This document shows positions 1 to 5,796 of a stretch of 7,224 bases of DNA, in pieces. Position 1 is the stretch's first letter; each line of letters begins with the position of its first letter. The position numbers and the translations under genes are program-made. The notes under the pieces were generated by a model. That model ran no database searches. It worked only from the letters and a program-made list of their open reading frames with translations, and had not been told where the DNA came from. This DNA is from TA-21 sp036557405 (GTDB lineage: Archaea > Thermoproteota > Nitrososphaeria > Nitrososphaerales > Nitrososphaeraceae), in NCBI GenBank assembly GCA_036557405.1, contig DATBHO010000057.1:1-7224 (forward strand). The letters run 5' to 3'.

Positions 1-349
1 GTACTTGAGGTTGTGTTTCTACGACTCGTTTTAGATTATCAAAATATTCTTTTTCAGTTTCATCTTTCCAAGCATAAACCTTAGCTCCCTCTGAAGATAG
101 AAATCCTGCTATATCTTCTTGTACTGATAATGGATTTGCAGAACATAGTGAAACTTTCGATCCTAATTTAATAGCCGCTATTACCAGAACAGCCGTCTCC
201 TTTGTAACATGTAGTGAAAGACCTAGTCTGAGCCCTTCTAATGGCTTGCGCTCAATGTTTTCATTTACTATTGTATTTATAATACCCATGCGCGACGAGG
301 CCCATTTCCATGACTTTTTCCCATTTTCAGTTAGTTCTTTATTTTTCAT
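1..349 (-). CDS. ahcY: Adenosylhomocysteinase-like protein, N-terminal part (runs off left edge)
   Basis: S-adenosylhomocysteine hydrolase family (SAH to adenosine plus homocysteine, cytosolic, NAD-dependent). Only the first 116 residues lie in the window; the NAD-binding domain is outside. Seen: the family block LHVTKETAVLV (substrate His and Thr, as His55/Thr57 of human SAHH), then NPLSVQED and VYAWKDETEKEY, in the right order and spacing. The ATG at 349 is the only ATG, GTG or TTG in the open stretch after an upstream stop near 413, and a TATA-like box lies 28 nt before it. The protein begins at the ELTENGKK segment, so it lacks a few residues present in typical members. Odd: the usual C-N-x-x-S-T-Q-D motif reads A-N-P-L-S-V-Q-E and the usual H-M-P reads R-M-G. 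It could be a paralog with another nucleoside substrate, or a divergent true AhcY. Divergently oriented to the MetRS-like gene. Family sure, exact function less so. Confidence 0.85.
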   Translation of the reverse strand, partial: MKNKELTENGKKSWKWASSRMGIINTIVNENIERKPLEGLRLGLSLHVTKETAVLVIAAIKLGSKVSLCSANPLSVQEDIAGFLSSEGAKVYAWKDETEKEYFDNLKRVVETQPQV

Positions 350-372
350 CTGGATAATACACTGAATCGATG

Positions 373-382
373 TGATATAATT
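373..382 (-). promoter_or_regulatory. Box A (TATA) of the adenosylhomocysteinase-like gene
   Basis: On the minus strand this reads AATTATATCA, centred about 28 nt upstream of the ATG at 349. That is the spacing expected for an archaeal TATA box driving a leaderless or almost leaderless mRNA. No Shine-Dalgarno-like sequence precedes the ATG. Confidence 0.5.
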
Positions 383-400
383 GATCAGCGATAAGAATTT

Positions 401-409
401 CGATAATCG
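401..409. promoter_or_regulatory. Possible operator in the divergent ahcY-metG spacer
   Basis: CGATAATCG is a short inverted repeat around a central A. A direct copy of CGATAA begins 12 bp earlier, at 389. It lies just upstream of the box A of the leftward gene and about 70 bp before that of the rightward gene, where an activator or repressor of both could bind. The element is short and could be chance in AT-rich DNA. Confidence 0.2.
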
Positions 410-467
410 TACGCTTTAGAAATAAATACAATAATCATAATATGTTGTAGATTTGCGCTATTCAGAT

Positions 468-477
468 AGTTTTAATC
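468..477 (+). promoter_or_regulatory. Candidate box A of the MetRS-like operon
   Basis: AGTTTTAATC is centred about 31 nt before the GTG start at 503, compatible with an archaeal TATA box and a very short leader. It is a weaker match to the consensus than the boxes of the adenosylhomocysteinase-like and reductoisomerase-like genes. Confidence 0.35.
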
Positions 478-502
478 CCTCGTCGTCATCAGAGATTCTG
501 CT

Positions 503-2170
503 GTGCAAAACTTTGATAGAAATAGCGTAATAATAACGAGTGCGCTTCCGTATGCAAATGGAGAGATACACCTAGGTCACATTTCTTCTACCTATCTCCC
601 TGCAGATATAATTCGCAGGTTTCTAAAACTAGATGGGGTAGAAGTATATCACCTGTGTGCATCAGATGATTTTGGTACGCCAGTGCTTATTGAAACTGAA
701 AAAAAGAAGACGAAACCAGAGTTGTACGTAAAATACTGGCATGATAAAGACAAAGATGATTTTAATTCAGTCGGGATAGTTTTCGATTCTTTTTCACAAA
801 CGAGCTCAGAAACAAATAGAAAGTTTGTACAGTATGTCTTCGGCATATTAAAAGAAAGAATGCTTGTTTATGAAAAGGAAGTAGTACAATATTATTGCGA
901 AAACGATTTGAAATTTCTGCCAGATCGGTTTGTAATTGGAAAATGCCCCTATTGTAGTGCAGAGGACCAGTATTCAGACCTTTGTGAAAAATGTGGAAGA
1001 ATACCTGAGAAGATACTGGATCCAAAATGCGCTATTTGCGGATTACCGCCAGTCAAAAAAAAGAGTACCCACTATTTTTTCAAGCTGTCCAATTTTGAAG
1101 ATGATCTTGAGAAGTGGTTAAATGGAAACACACTGCTACAACAAGATGTCAAGAAATATGTACTCAACTGGATTGCAGAAGGTCTTCAAGACTGGGATAT
1201 TACAAGAGATATTTCTTGGGGTGTAAATATTCCTATTAACGGTAATGTGAACGAAGATAAAGTATTCTATGGATGGTTTGATAACCATCTATGCTATATT
1301 TCGTCTCTTATTGAACTATTAGGGGATATAAATAAAGCAAGAGAAATATGGAATGGTTCTAAAATATATCATTTTATTGGAAAAGATATTGTTTACCATC
1401 ACTACCTTTTCTTACCCGCAATTAGAATAGGTATGAATGAAGAATACAAATTACCAGATCTCATTCCAACACGTGGGCATCTTATGCTTCAGAATAATAA
1501 AATCTCTAAGAGCAGAAATTGGTATATCGGCTTAAGGGAATTTGTAGATTTATTTCAACCAGATTATCTCCGGTTTTACATAGCATCAATTTGCAGCTAT
1601 TCTCAAGATGATATTAACTTTGATTGGAATGATTTCGAAAAAAAAATAAACAATGAATTAATAGCAAATATTGGGAACTTTGTAAATAGGACATTAACTT
1701 TCATTAAAAAATATTTTGGCAATGTGATACCGAATCCAGCTGAATATGATGAGTTGGATAAAAAATCATTGGTTGAAATAGAAAGAATTGGCAACATAGT
1801 CGGTGGATATATTTTAGGTAACGAAATTGATAAGGCTTTAAAAAATATTCTGAATTTCTCCTCAAGGTTTAATCAATACTTTCAGAAAAAGGAACCTTGG
1901 AAAAACCCGGAAAATTCAGGAGCCACACTTTTTATTTCAATAAATGCCGTACGGTCTTTGTCCATATTACTTGCTCCGTTCATACCCTTTTCGGTAGAAA
2001 AAATTTGGAAACAGATGTCATTGGAAGGTAGTGTTTACGAACAGAGTTGGAAGACAATCGGATCAATACTATTGAACCCAGGACATATAATAGGAGATAT
2101 TAATCCTATTTTCCAGATAGTCGACACAGATAAGATAAAAGAGCAGGAAAATAAATTAAATAATAGATAA
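503..2170 (+). CDS. metG: Methionyl-tRNA synthetase-like class I aminoacyl-tRNA synthetase
   Basis: Class I synthetase of the MetRS family (activates methionine with ATP and charges tRNA-Met). Seen in order: HIGH motif HLGH at 23-26; FLPDRFV and the zinc insertion with CPYC 148-151, CEKC 161-164 and CAIC 176-179; catalytic Arg235 in DITRDISWGV; WFD at 258-260; KISKS at 333-337; and a C-terminal alpha-helical anticodon-binding domain starting near NIGNFVNRTL. At 555 residues it is the short form without the C-terminal Trbp111-like tRNA-binding domain. The GTG start is chosen because a stop lies upstream (473-475), no other start precedes the HIGH motif, and a box A candidate sits 31 nt upstream. 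Odd: the usual WFDAPIGY is WFDNHLCY, the usual FHxLFWP is HHYLFLP, and the usual H-G-T-P is F-G-T-P (Phe57). The catalytic chemistry looks intact, but the methionine pocket is altered. It may be the genome's MetRS or a paralog acting on another amino acid. The stop is 2 bp from the next gene, so the two are surely co-transcribed. Confidence 0.9.
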   Translation: MQNFDRNSVIITSALPYANGEIHLGHISSTYLPADIIRRFLKLDGVEVYHLCASDDFGTPVLIETEKKKTKPELYVKYWHDKDKDDFNSVGIVFDSFSQTSSETNRKFVQYVFGILKERMLVYEKEVVQYYCENDLKFLPDRFVIGKCPYCSAEDQYSDLCEKCGRIPEKILDPKCAICGLPPVKKKSTHYFFKLSNFEDDLEKWLNGNTLLQQDVKKYVLNWIAEGLQDWDITRDISWGVNIPINGNVNEDKVFYGWFDNHLCYISSLIELLGDINKAREIWNGSKIYHFIGKDIVYHHYLFLPAIRIGMNEEYKLPDLIPTRGHLMLQNNKISKSRNWYIGLREFVDLFQPDYLRFYIASICSYSQDDINFDWNDFEKKINNELIANIGNFVNRTLTFIKKYFGNVIPNPAEYDELDKKSLVEIERIGNIVGGYILGNEIDKALKNILNFSSRFNQYFQKKEPWKNPENSGATLFISINAVRSLSILLAPFIPFSVEKIWKQMSLEGSVYEQSWKTIGSILLNPGHIIGDINPIFQIVDTDKIKEQENKLNNR

Positions 2171-2172
2171 AA

Positions 2173-2739
2173 TTGGCCAAGTCAGGATTAATGGTAGGAA
2201 GATTTCAGCCGTTTCATAATGGTCATCTCAACTTAGCCCATCAAATATTAGAAGATTGTGAAGAGTTGATAATTGCCATCGGTAGCGCCCAGTTTAACTA
2301 TACATTTACAAATCCCTTTACCGCTGGAGAACGAATTTACATCATCCATGAATCTTTTGTGGAGGCGAAAATAGATCTTAAAAGAGTGTACATCGTGCCA
2401 ATCATGAATTTAGAGAATAATGCAATCTGGGTTCAACATTTAAGATCTATGTTACCTAAATTTGATACCCTATACTCTGGTAACAAATTCGTATTGGAGC
2501 TTTTGTCGCGTAGTTCTGAATCGTTTGATGTTGTCACGCCCAAATTCCATGACGAAAGTAACTGTAATGGAACTAACATTCGGATGAATATTGTCATGGA
2601 CAAAGAGTGGAAAGATTATGTACCTAATGCGGTATATCGTATAATTTCAGAGGTTAACGGGACACATAGAATAAAAATCTTGTTTGAAAGCCAAAGAGAT
2701 GGAGTTGGTGAAATTAAACAATATCCAGATATAAAATGA
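2173..2739 (+). CDS. nadM: NadM-like nicotinamide-nucleotide adenylyltransferase / nucleotidyltransferase
   Basis: Archaeal-type NMN adenylyltransferase family (NMN plus ATP gives NAD plus pyrophosphate); HxGH-superfamily Rossmann enzyme. Seen: GRFQPFHNGH at residues 9-18, GSAQ followed by NPFTAGER, NAIWV, YSGN, and the C-terminal nucleotide-binding motif NGTNIR at 132-137. At 188 residues it is about 20 longer than the Methanocaldococcus enzyme, through a polar tail. The TTG start at 2173 lets the protein begin MAKSGLMVGRF, keeping the whole first beta strand; the ATG at 2191 would cut it to MVGRF. Odd: the usual SGTEIRRRM is NGTNIRMNI, and the usual SHT before NPFTAGER is NYT. NadM-like enzymes can transfer nucleotides to other substrates (PhpF of phosphinothricin biosynthesis is a known relative), so the substrate is open. 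Spaced 2 bp from the MetRS-like gene, hence one operon. Confidence 0.85.
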   Translation: MAKSGLMVGRFQPFHNGHLNLAHQILEDCEELIIAIGSAQFNYTFTNPFTAGERIYIIHESFVEAKIDLKRVYIVPIMNLENNAIWVQHLRSMLPKFDTLYSGNKFVLELLSRSSESFDVVTPKFHDESNCNGTNIRMNIVMDKEWKDYVPNAVYRIISEVNGTHRIKILFESQRDGVGEIKQYPDIK

Positions 2740-2771
2740 ATCAAGAGGAAAATGTCCTAGAAGTTCTATGA
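2736..2771 (+). other. 11-codon mini-ORF linking nadM and the zinc-ribbon gene
   Basis: The ATG at 2736 overlaps the nadM stop as ATGA. The encoded peptide is MNQEENVLEVL, and its TGA stop overlaps the ATG of the zinc-ribbon gene, again as ATGA. It could act only as a relay for translational coupling (ribosomes re-initiating across two overlaps), or be chance. No family is recognisable at this length. Confidence 0.2.
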
Positions 2772-2896
2772 CAAAAGGACTAAGGGCTTGTCCAGTCTGC
2801 AAGAACTGTGGAGCCAAAAAATTTTCAGTAGTATTAAATAAGACCTGCACTGTGATCCTGGAATGCAAGAACTGTCTGGTCAGGATAGAAATTTGA
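2768..2896 (+). CDS. Small zinc-ribbon protein (42 residues)
   Basis: Encodes 42 residues with cysteines at 8, 11, 14, 27, 33 and 36. The paired knuckles CKNC at 11-14 and CKNC at 33-36, separated by a segment of alternating beta-like residues, are the layout of a single zinc ribbon such as the Elf1 or small archaeal zinc-ribbon proteins. The ATG at 2768 is the only usable start in the frame, which has a stop at 2732. It lies 28 bp after nadM on the same strand, so it probably belongs to the same transcript. Function unknown: zinc ribbons of this size act in nucleic-acid or protein binding, or, as in LysW, as carriers for biosynthetic intermediates. The C-terminus (RIEI) lacks the LysW-type EDWGE tail, so a carrier role is speculation. 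The regular cysteine spacing argues against a chance ORF. Confidence 0.7.
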   Translation: MTKGLRACPVCKNCGAKKFSVVLNKTCTVILECKNCLVRIEI

Positions 2897-2938
2897 TGGT
2901 GGTTGCTAATTTTAATCGAGTCAAATACAATTAGATAG

Positions 2939-2948
2939 CATATATATC
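2939..2948 (+). promoter_or_regulatory. Box A (TATA) of the reductoisomerase-like gene
   Basis: CATATATATC is centred 25 nt before the ATG at 2969, an ideal place for an archaeal TATA box of a leaderless mRNA. It shows that the KARI-like gene can be transcribed on its own although it follows the MetRS-like operon closely. Confidence 0.6.
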
Positions 2949-2968
2949 GATGCACAATATGGGTAAGT

Positions 2969-3967
2969 ATGAGTGCAAAAAAATGGTTTGACACTGATGT
3001 TTCTTTGGAACAACTTAGAAACAAGACGATTGCCGTAGTAGGGTACGGTATCCAGGGAAGAGCTCAAGCAAATAATATGAAAGACTCCGGTTTGAATGTA
3101 ATAATAGGATTATATAAAGAAGCAAACTCGTGGATACTTGCCGAAAATGATGGACACGTTGTTAAGGAAGTCAAAGAGGCTTCAGAGCTTGCTGATATTA
3201 TTCACATTCTAACTCCAGATATGGAACAGGCTAATGTTTACAAGAATGAAATAGGACCTGGTCTTACGGAGGGAAAAACGCTTAATTTTTCTCACGGAGC
3301 CGCTATACACTGGAAATGGATTGTTCCTCCAAACAATATTGATGTAGTAATGGTTGCTCCCAAGGCGCCTGGGCAAAGAGTACGGGAATTGTATCAAGAA
3401 GGATTTGGTACACCTTCGCTAATTGCCGTCTATCAAGACTTTTCTGGAAATGCTTTAAACACTGTTTTAGGGTTGGCTAAGGCAATTGGAAGTACAAGAC
3501 CCGGAGTCATTGAAACTACATTCAAGGAAGAAGTTGAAACAGATTGGTTTGGAGAACAAGTAGACTTGTGCGGTGGTGCTCATTCACTGATACTCAATGC
3601 CTTTGAAACCCTAGTTGAAGCTGGTTACCAACCTGAAGTAGCTTATTACGAATGTCTGCATGAGCTAAAACTAATAGTTGATTTGATATACAAATATGGC
3701 ATAACAGGAATGTACAATAGGGTCAGCGAAACTGCAAGGTACGGTGGTCTGACTAGAGGTGCAAAAGTAATTAATAACCAAGTAAAGGAGAACATGAAAC
3801 AAGTTCTGAAGGATATTCAATCAGGTGAATTTGCTAATGAATGGGTTAGCGTTTACAAAAAGGATGGGAAGAACTCTTTTGTTAGATTCATGAACCAATT
3901 GGAAAAAACCCAATTAGAAATTGTCGGGAAAGATATGAGAAAGATGATATGGAGAAATGGAGAATAA
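2969..3967 (+). CDS. ilvC: Class I ketol-acid reductoisomerase (KARI)-like protein
   Basis: KARI family (branched-chain amino acid pathway: acetohydroxyacid to dihydroxyacid, Mg- and NAD(P)H-dependent). At 332 residues it has normal class I length. Seen: Rossmann GYGIQG at 25-30; His109 in FSHG; FMVAPK-type block VAPKAPGQ; metal ligands Asp192 and Glu196 in ETDWFGEQ; Glu228 and Glu232 in ECLHELKLIVDLIY; Ser253 in VSETARYG. The ATG at 2969 gives the expected N-terminus and has a TATA box 25 nt before it. Odd: the cofactor loop, usually GLREGSKSW, reads GLYKEANSW, replacing the Arg and Ser (49 and 52) that hold the NADPH 2'-phosphate, which suggests NADH use. Further changes: FNIHF to AAIHW after the catalytic His, and NTAEYG to ETARYG. 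Either a diverged IlvC or a paralog with another substrate. No acetolactate synthase or dihydroxyacid dehydratase gene is next to it. Confidence 0.9.
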   Translation: MSAKKWFDTDVSLEQLRNKTIAVVGYGIQGRAQANNMKDSGLNVIIGLYKEANSWILAENDGHVVKEVKEASELADIIHILTPDMEQANVYKNEIGPGLTEGKTLNFSHGAAIHWKWIVPPNNIDVVMVAPKAPGQRVRELYQEGFGTPSLIAVYQDFSGNALNTVLGLAKAIGSTRPGVIETTFKEEVETDWFGEQVDLCGGAHSLILNAFETLVEAGYQPEVAYYECLHELKLIVDLIYKYGITGMYNRVSETARYGGLTRGAKVINNQVKENMKQVLKDIQSGEFANEWVSVYKKDGKNSFVRFMNQLEKTQLEIVGKDMRKMIWRNGE

Positions 3968-4322
3968 AATATTGTAATTAAATTAAGCCTATATCAAATT
4001 GCATATTCCATTTTCATAATTATGTGCTATGACCTAAGTGCAGGTTTTATCTATTTTTGTCAATATTGTTCCTTCTCGTGGTGATAATGGGTAACCCAGA
4101 GTCTTTACTGTCGGTTATGGACATGAATTTTATTAGTTACCGAAAGTTTTATTGCCACTCTTCGTATGAGTTGCCGGTATTGAGAGGATATGGCTACGTA
4201 TTCTTGACTAGCTATTTCTCAAAGAATAAACAATAATCCTAATAAACTATAATGTTCATTACGATATACGAGGCAGCGTTGTTGACCCAATATGAGAACT
4301 TTAGCACTGGTATGGGCTAGTT
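3968..4322. other. Intergenic stretch of 355 bp, no firm gene
   Basis: AT-rich spacer between two rightward genes. It holds T-rich runs at 4045-4060 that could end transcription of the reductoisomerase-like gene, one weak small ORF (listed separately), and an AT-rich stretch at 4205-4250. No tRNA-like cloverleaf, long repeat or strong inverted repeat was seen. No good TATA box precedes the TTG start at 4323; AATATGAG near 4289 is a poor candidate. Confidence 0.6.
4057..4236 (+). CDS. Doubtful small ORF, possible membrane peptide
   Basis: From the TTG at 4057 the frame encodes 59 residues beginning MSILFLLVVIMG, a short hydrophobic stretch, followed by a polar, tyrosine-rich part ending SKNKQ. 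From the ATG at 4087 only 49 residues remain and the hydrophobic part is lost. No family is recognised. The start is rare and no clear promoter is visible. It may be a chance reading frame, listed because it is the only ORF of any length in the 355-bp spacer. Confidence 0.18.
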   Translation: MSILFLLVVIMGNPESLLSVMDMNFISYRKFYCHSSYELPVLRGYGYVFLTSYFSKNKQ

Positions 4323-5306
4323 TTGGGTAACATTCAAAACGTATTTGAAATTTCTACTGGTAAACATGTAATGCTATTATATGAAACAGAGGAAGACCGC
4401 GCAAAGGCTGCATCTGATTGGATTAATCAAGCACTTGAAGAAGATCAGCTATGTATTTATGCATCCGTGTATGCTTTCGAGGATCCGCATATTTCAAACA
4501 TCTCCAGCTTATCTAACAGAATAAATAATTATCAGGAACACACCGAAAATAATAATTTACAGATTATCAACTTTCGCACTTACTATGAATCTGCATTAAG
4601 CCGAAACCTAGAACTATTTGTGAATCTAAAAACAAATCTGGAGAAGTTACTTCATGACCTTGTAGTGAAGGGTAAGACAGACAAAATAATTGTATTTGCT
4701 GATGCTGCTTGTTGTTTATGTGAAAATAGAAGTTTCGGTGAATCTGTACTGCTAGAGGAATGGTGGCAGCAAGTTCATGATGAATGGGTAAAAAAGAATT
4801 ACCATATTACGGTAATATGCCCTCACCCTAAGCAAGTTTTGAAGAGTAACCAAAGCCCAAAATCCAAGATTGAATGTTTACATGATTTGATATTGGATCT
4901 TGACAAGTATAATCATTATTCCAATACATCAATTGGACAAGAATATGGCATCCGAATACTTATTGTGGAGTCCGATTCTGATCTAAAGACCCTATACACA
5001 GAATTTTTTGGTGACCGTTTTATCGACGTAATTACTGCATCAGACGGTAACGAATGTCTATCTTTAGTAAAGACGATTAATTTTGATATTATTATTTTAG
5101 ACACACATATAGCGGGTGATGAGGAACCTGCTGATATTGCAAAAGAGATACATAGAATCAAACCAGAACAAAGAATCGTATTAACTACTACCAATCCAGT
5201 TTACCTTACCTCGAGCGCAACTAATTGTTTTGGGGTAAATAAGGAAGACATTCTGGTAAAACCATTTATGTTATCGGATCTACTAGAGGTAATTAGGAGA
5301 AAATGA
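4323..5306 (+). CDS. MEDS sensory domain plus response-regulator receiver protein
   Basis: 327-residue cytoplasmic signalling protein. Residues about 12-190 match the MEDS (methanogen/methylotroph DcmR sensory) fold: opening GKHVMLLYETEEDR, then IINFRTYYES and the KIIVFADAACCL strand. Residues about 209-327 are a CheY-like receiver: ILIVESDSD (Glu216, Asp218), phospho-acceptor Asp260 in IIILDTH, Thr288 in IVLTTT, and Lys313 in ILVKPF. There is no DNA-binding or kinase output domain, so it probably works by protein contact. The TTG start at 4323 is the only start between an in-frame stop at 4302 and the MEDS domain. Odd: the first acidic pocket has Glu-Ser where Asp-Asp or Asp-Glu is usual, though Asp260 and Lys313 are kept, so phosphorylation remains possible. 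MEDS-receiver fusions are frequent in soil thaumarchaea. No histidine kinase is adjacent. It ends 23 bp from a convergent gene. Confidence 0.87.
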   Translation: MGNIQNVFEISTGKHVMLLYETEEDRAKAASDWINQALEEDQLCIYASVYAFEDPHISNISSLSNRINNYQEHTENNNLQIINFRTYYESALSRNLELFVNLKTNLEKLLHDLVVKGKTDKIIVFADAACCLCENRSFGESVLLEEWWQQVHDEWVKKNYHITVICPHPKQVLKSNQSPKSKIECLHDLILDLDKYNHYSNTSIGQEYGIRILIVESDSDLKTLYTEFFGDRFIDVITASDGNECLSLVKTINFDIIILDTHIAGDEEPADIAKEIHRIKPEQRIVLTTTNPVYLTSSATNCFGVNKEDILVKPFMLSDLLEVIRRK

Positions 5307-5307
5307 A

Positions 5308-5326
5308 TTTTTCCAACTATAATTTT
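5308..5326 (+). terminator. Possible T-tract terminator after the MEDS-receiver gene
   Basis: TTTTT at 5308-5312 and TTTT at 5323-5326 follow directly on the stop codon, with no hairpin. Archaeal transcription often ends at such T tracts. The short 23-bp convergent gap makes a stop signal here sensible, but the evidence is only composition. Confidence 0.25.
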
Positions 5327-5329
5327 GGG

Positions 5330-5716
5330 TTAGTCAACATGTCCTTCTTTTGCCTTGATCAGAGTTTGTAACTCATGACAACAATCATGTAAAATTTTCT
5401 GTGCCTGTTCCTTATTTTCAGCAGATATTATAATTCCACCAGGGCCAAATTTACATTCATTCAGTTTGATTGGGATATCTACATGAAGAATTCGCGAAAT
5501 AAATTCCAATAATGAAGGATATGTCTTGTTATTCTTATATACAAATGAAGCAGATTTATTTGTCATCAAGATCTCTTCTTCTACAGGAAATAGTAGCTGG
5601 TTTTCCGTCATCTTCTTCAAGATTTCCTCTTCTATTTTTGTTGCCTTGGATTTCATATTCTGATTTCGTGCAACACTTGATTCAAAAGCTAATTCCTCCA
5701 GCTCTTCGAAATCCAT
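5330..5716 (-). CDS. Unrecognised small acidic protein
   Basis: 128 residues from the ATG at 5716 (MDFEELEELAFES). A TTG at 5731 would add five residues, but a TATA-like box 28 nt before the ATG favours the shorter form. The N-terminal half is rich in Glu and Lys and probably helical (ATKIEEEILKKM). The C-terminal half alternates strand-like and helical parts (FGPGGIIISAENKEQAQKIL), ending in a helix with a Cys-Cys-His cluster (HDCCHELQTL). There is no signal peptide or membrane segment. I do not recognise a family. It follows the phosphatase gene on the same strand after 80 bp and converges on the MEDS-receiver gene. Amino-acid composition and length support a real gene. Confidence 0.72.
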   Translation of the reverse strand: MDFEELEELAFESSVARNQNMKSKATKIEEEILKKMTENQLLFPVEEEILMTNKSASFVYKNNKTYPSLLEFISRILHVDIPIKLNECKFGPGGIIISAENKEQAQKILHDCCHELQTLIKAKEGHVD

Positions 5717-5740
5717 AATACGTAATATCAAATAGTATCA

Positions 5741-5747
5741 ATAAAAT
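5741..5747 (-). promoter_or_regulatory. Candidate box A of the small acidic protein gene
   Basis: On the minus strand this reads ATTTTAT, centred 28 nt before the ATG at 5716. It supports that ATG over the TTG at 5731, and transcription independent of the phosphatase gene upstream. AT-rich surroundings weaken the case. Confidence 0.38.
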
Positions 5748-5796
5748 GTTGTCTTATTTGCACACGACATGTTTTTTCCAATAGGATAAGTAATTT

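Noticed and set aside
2768..2896. LysW-type amino-group carrier protein
   Set aside because: The zinc-ribbon size is similar but the defining C-terminal EDWGE-like tail is absent and no LysX-like ligase is adjacent; kept only as a speculative role.
2647..3024. Minus-strand ORF of 125 residues across the zinc-ribbon region
   Set aside because: Opposes the ends of nadM and the start of the reductoisomerase-like gene and covers the zinc-ribbon gene, whose ordered cysteines and strand agree with the operon. Composition is that of a shadow frame.
4916..5194. Minus-strand ORF of 92 residues inside the receiver domain
   Set aside because: The plus strand encodes a clear receiver with all key positions; the antisense frame is Ser/Ile-rich with no motif.
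5717..5731. TTG start for the small acidic protein
   Set aside because: Adds only five residues. The ATG at 5716 has a TATA-like box at the right distance for a leaderless start.
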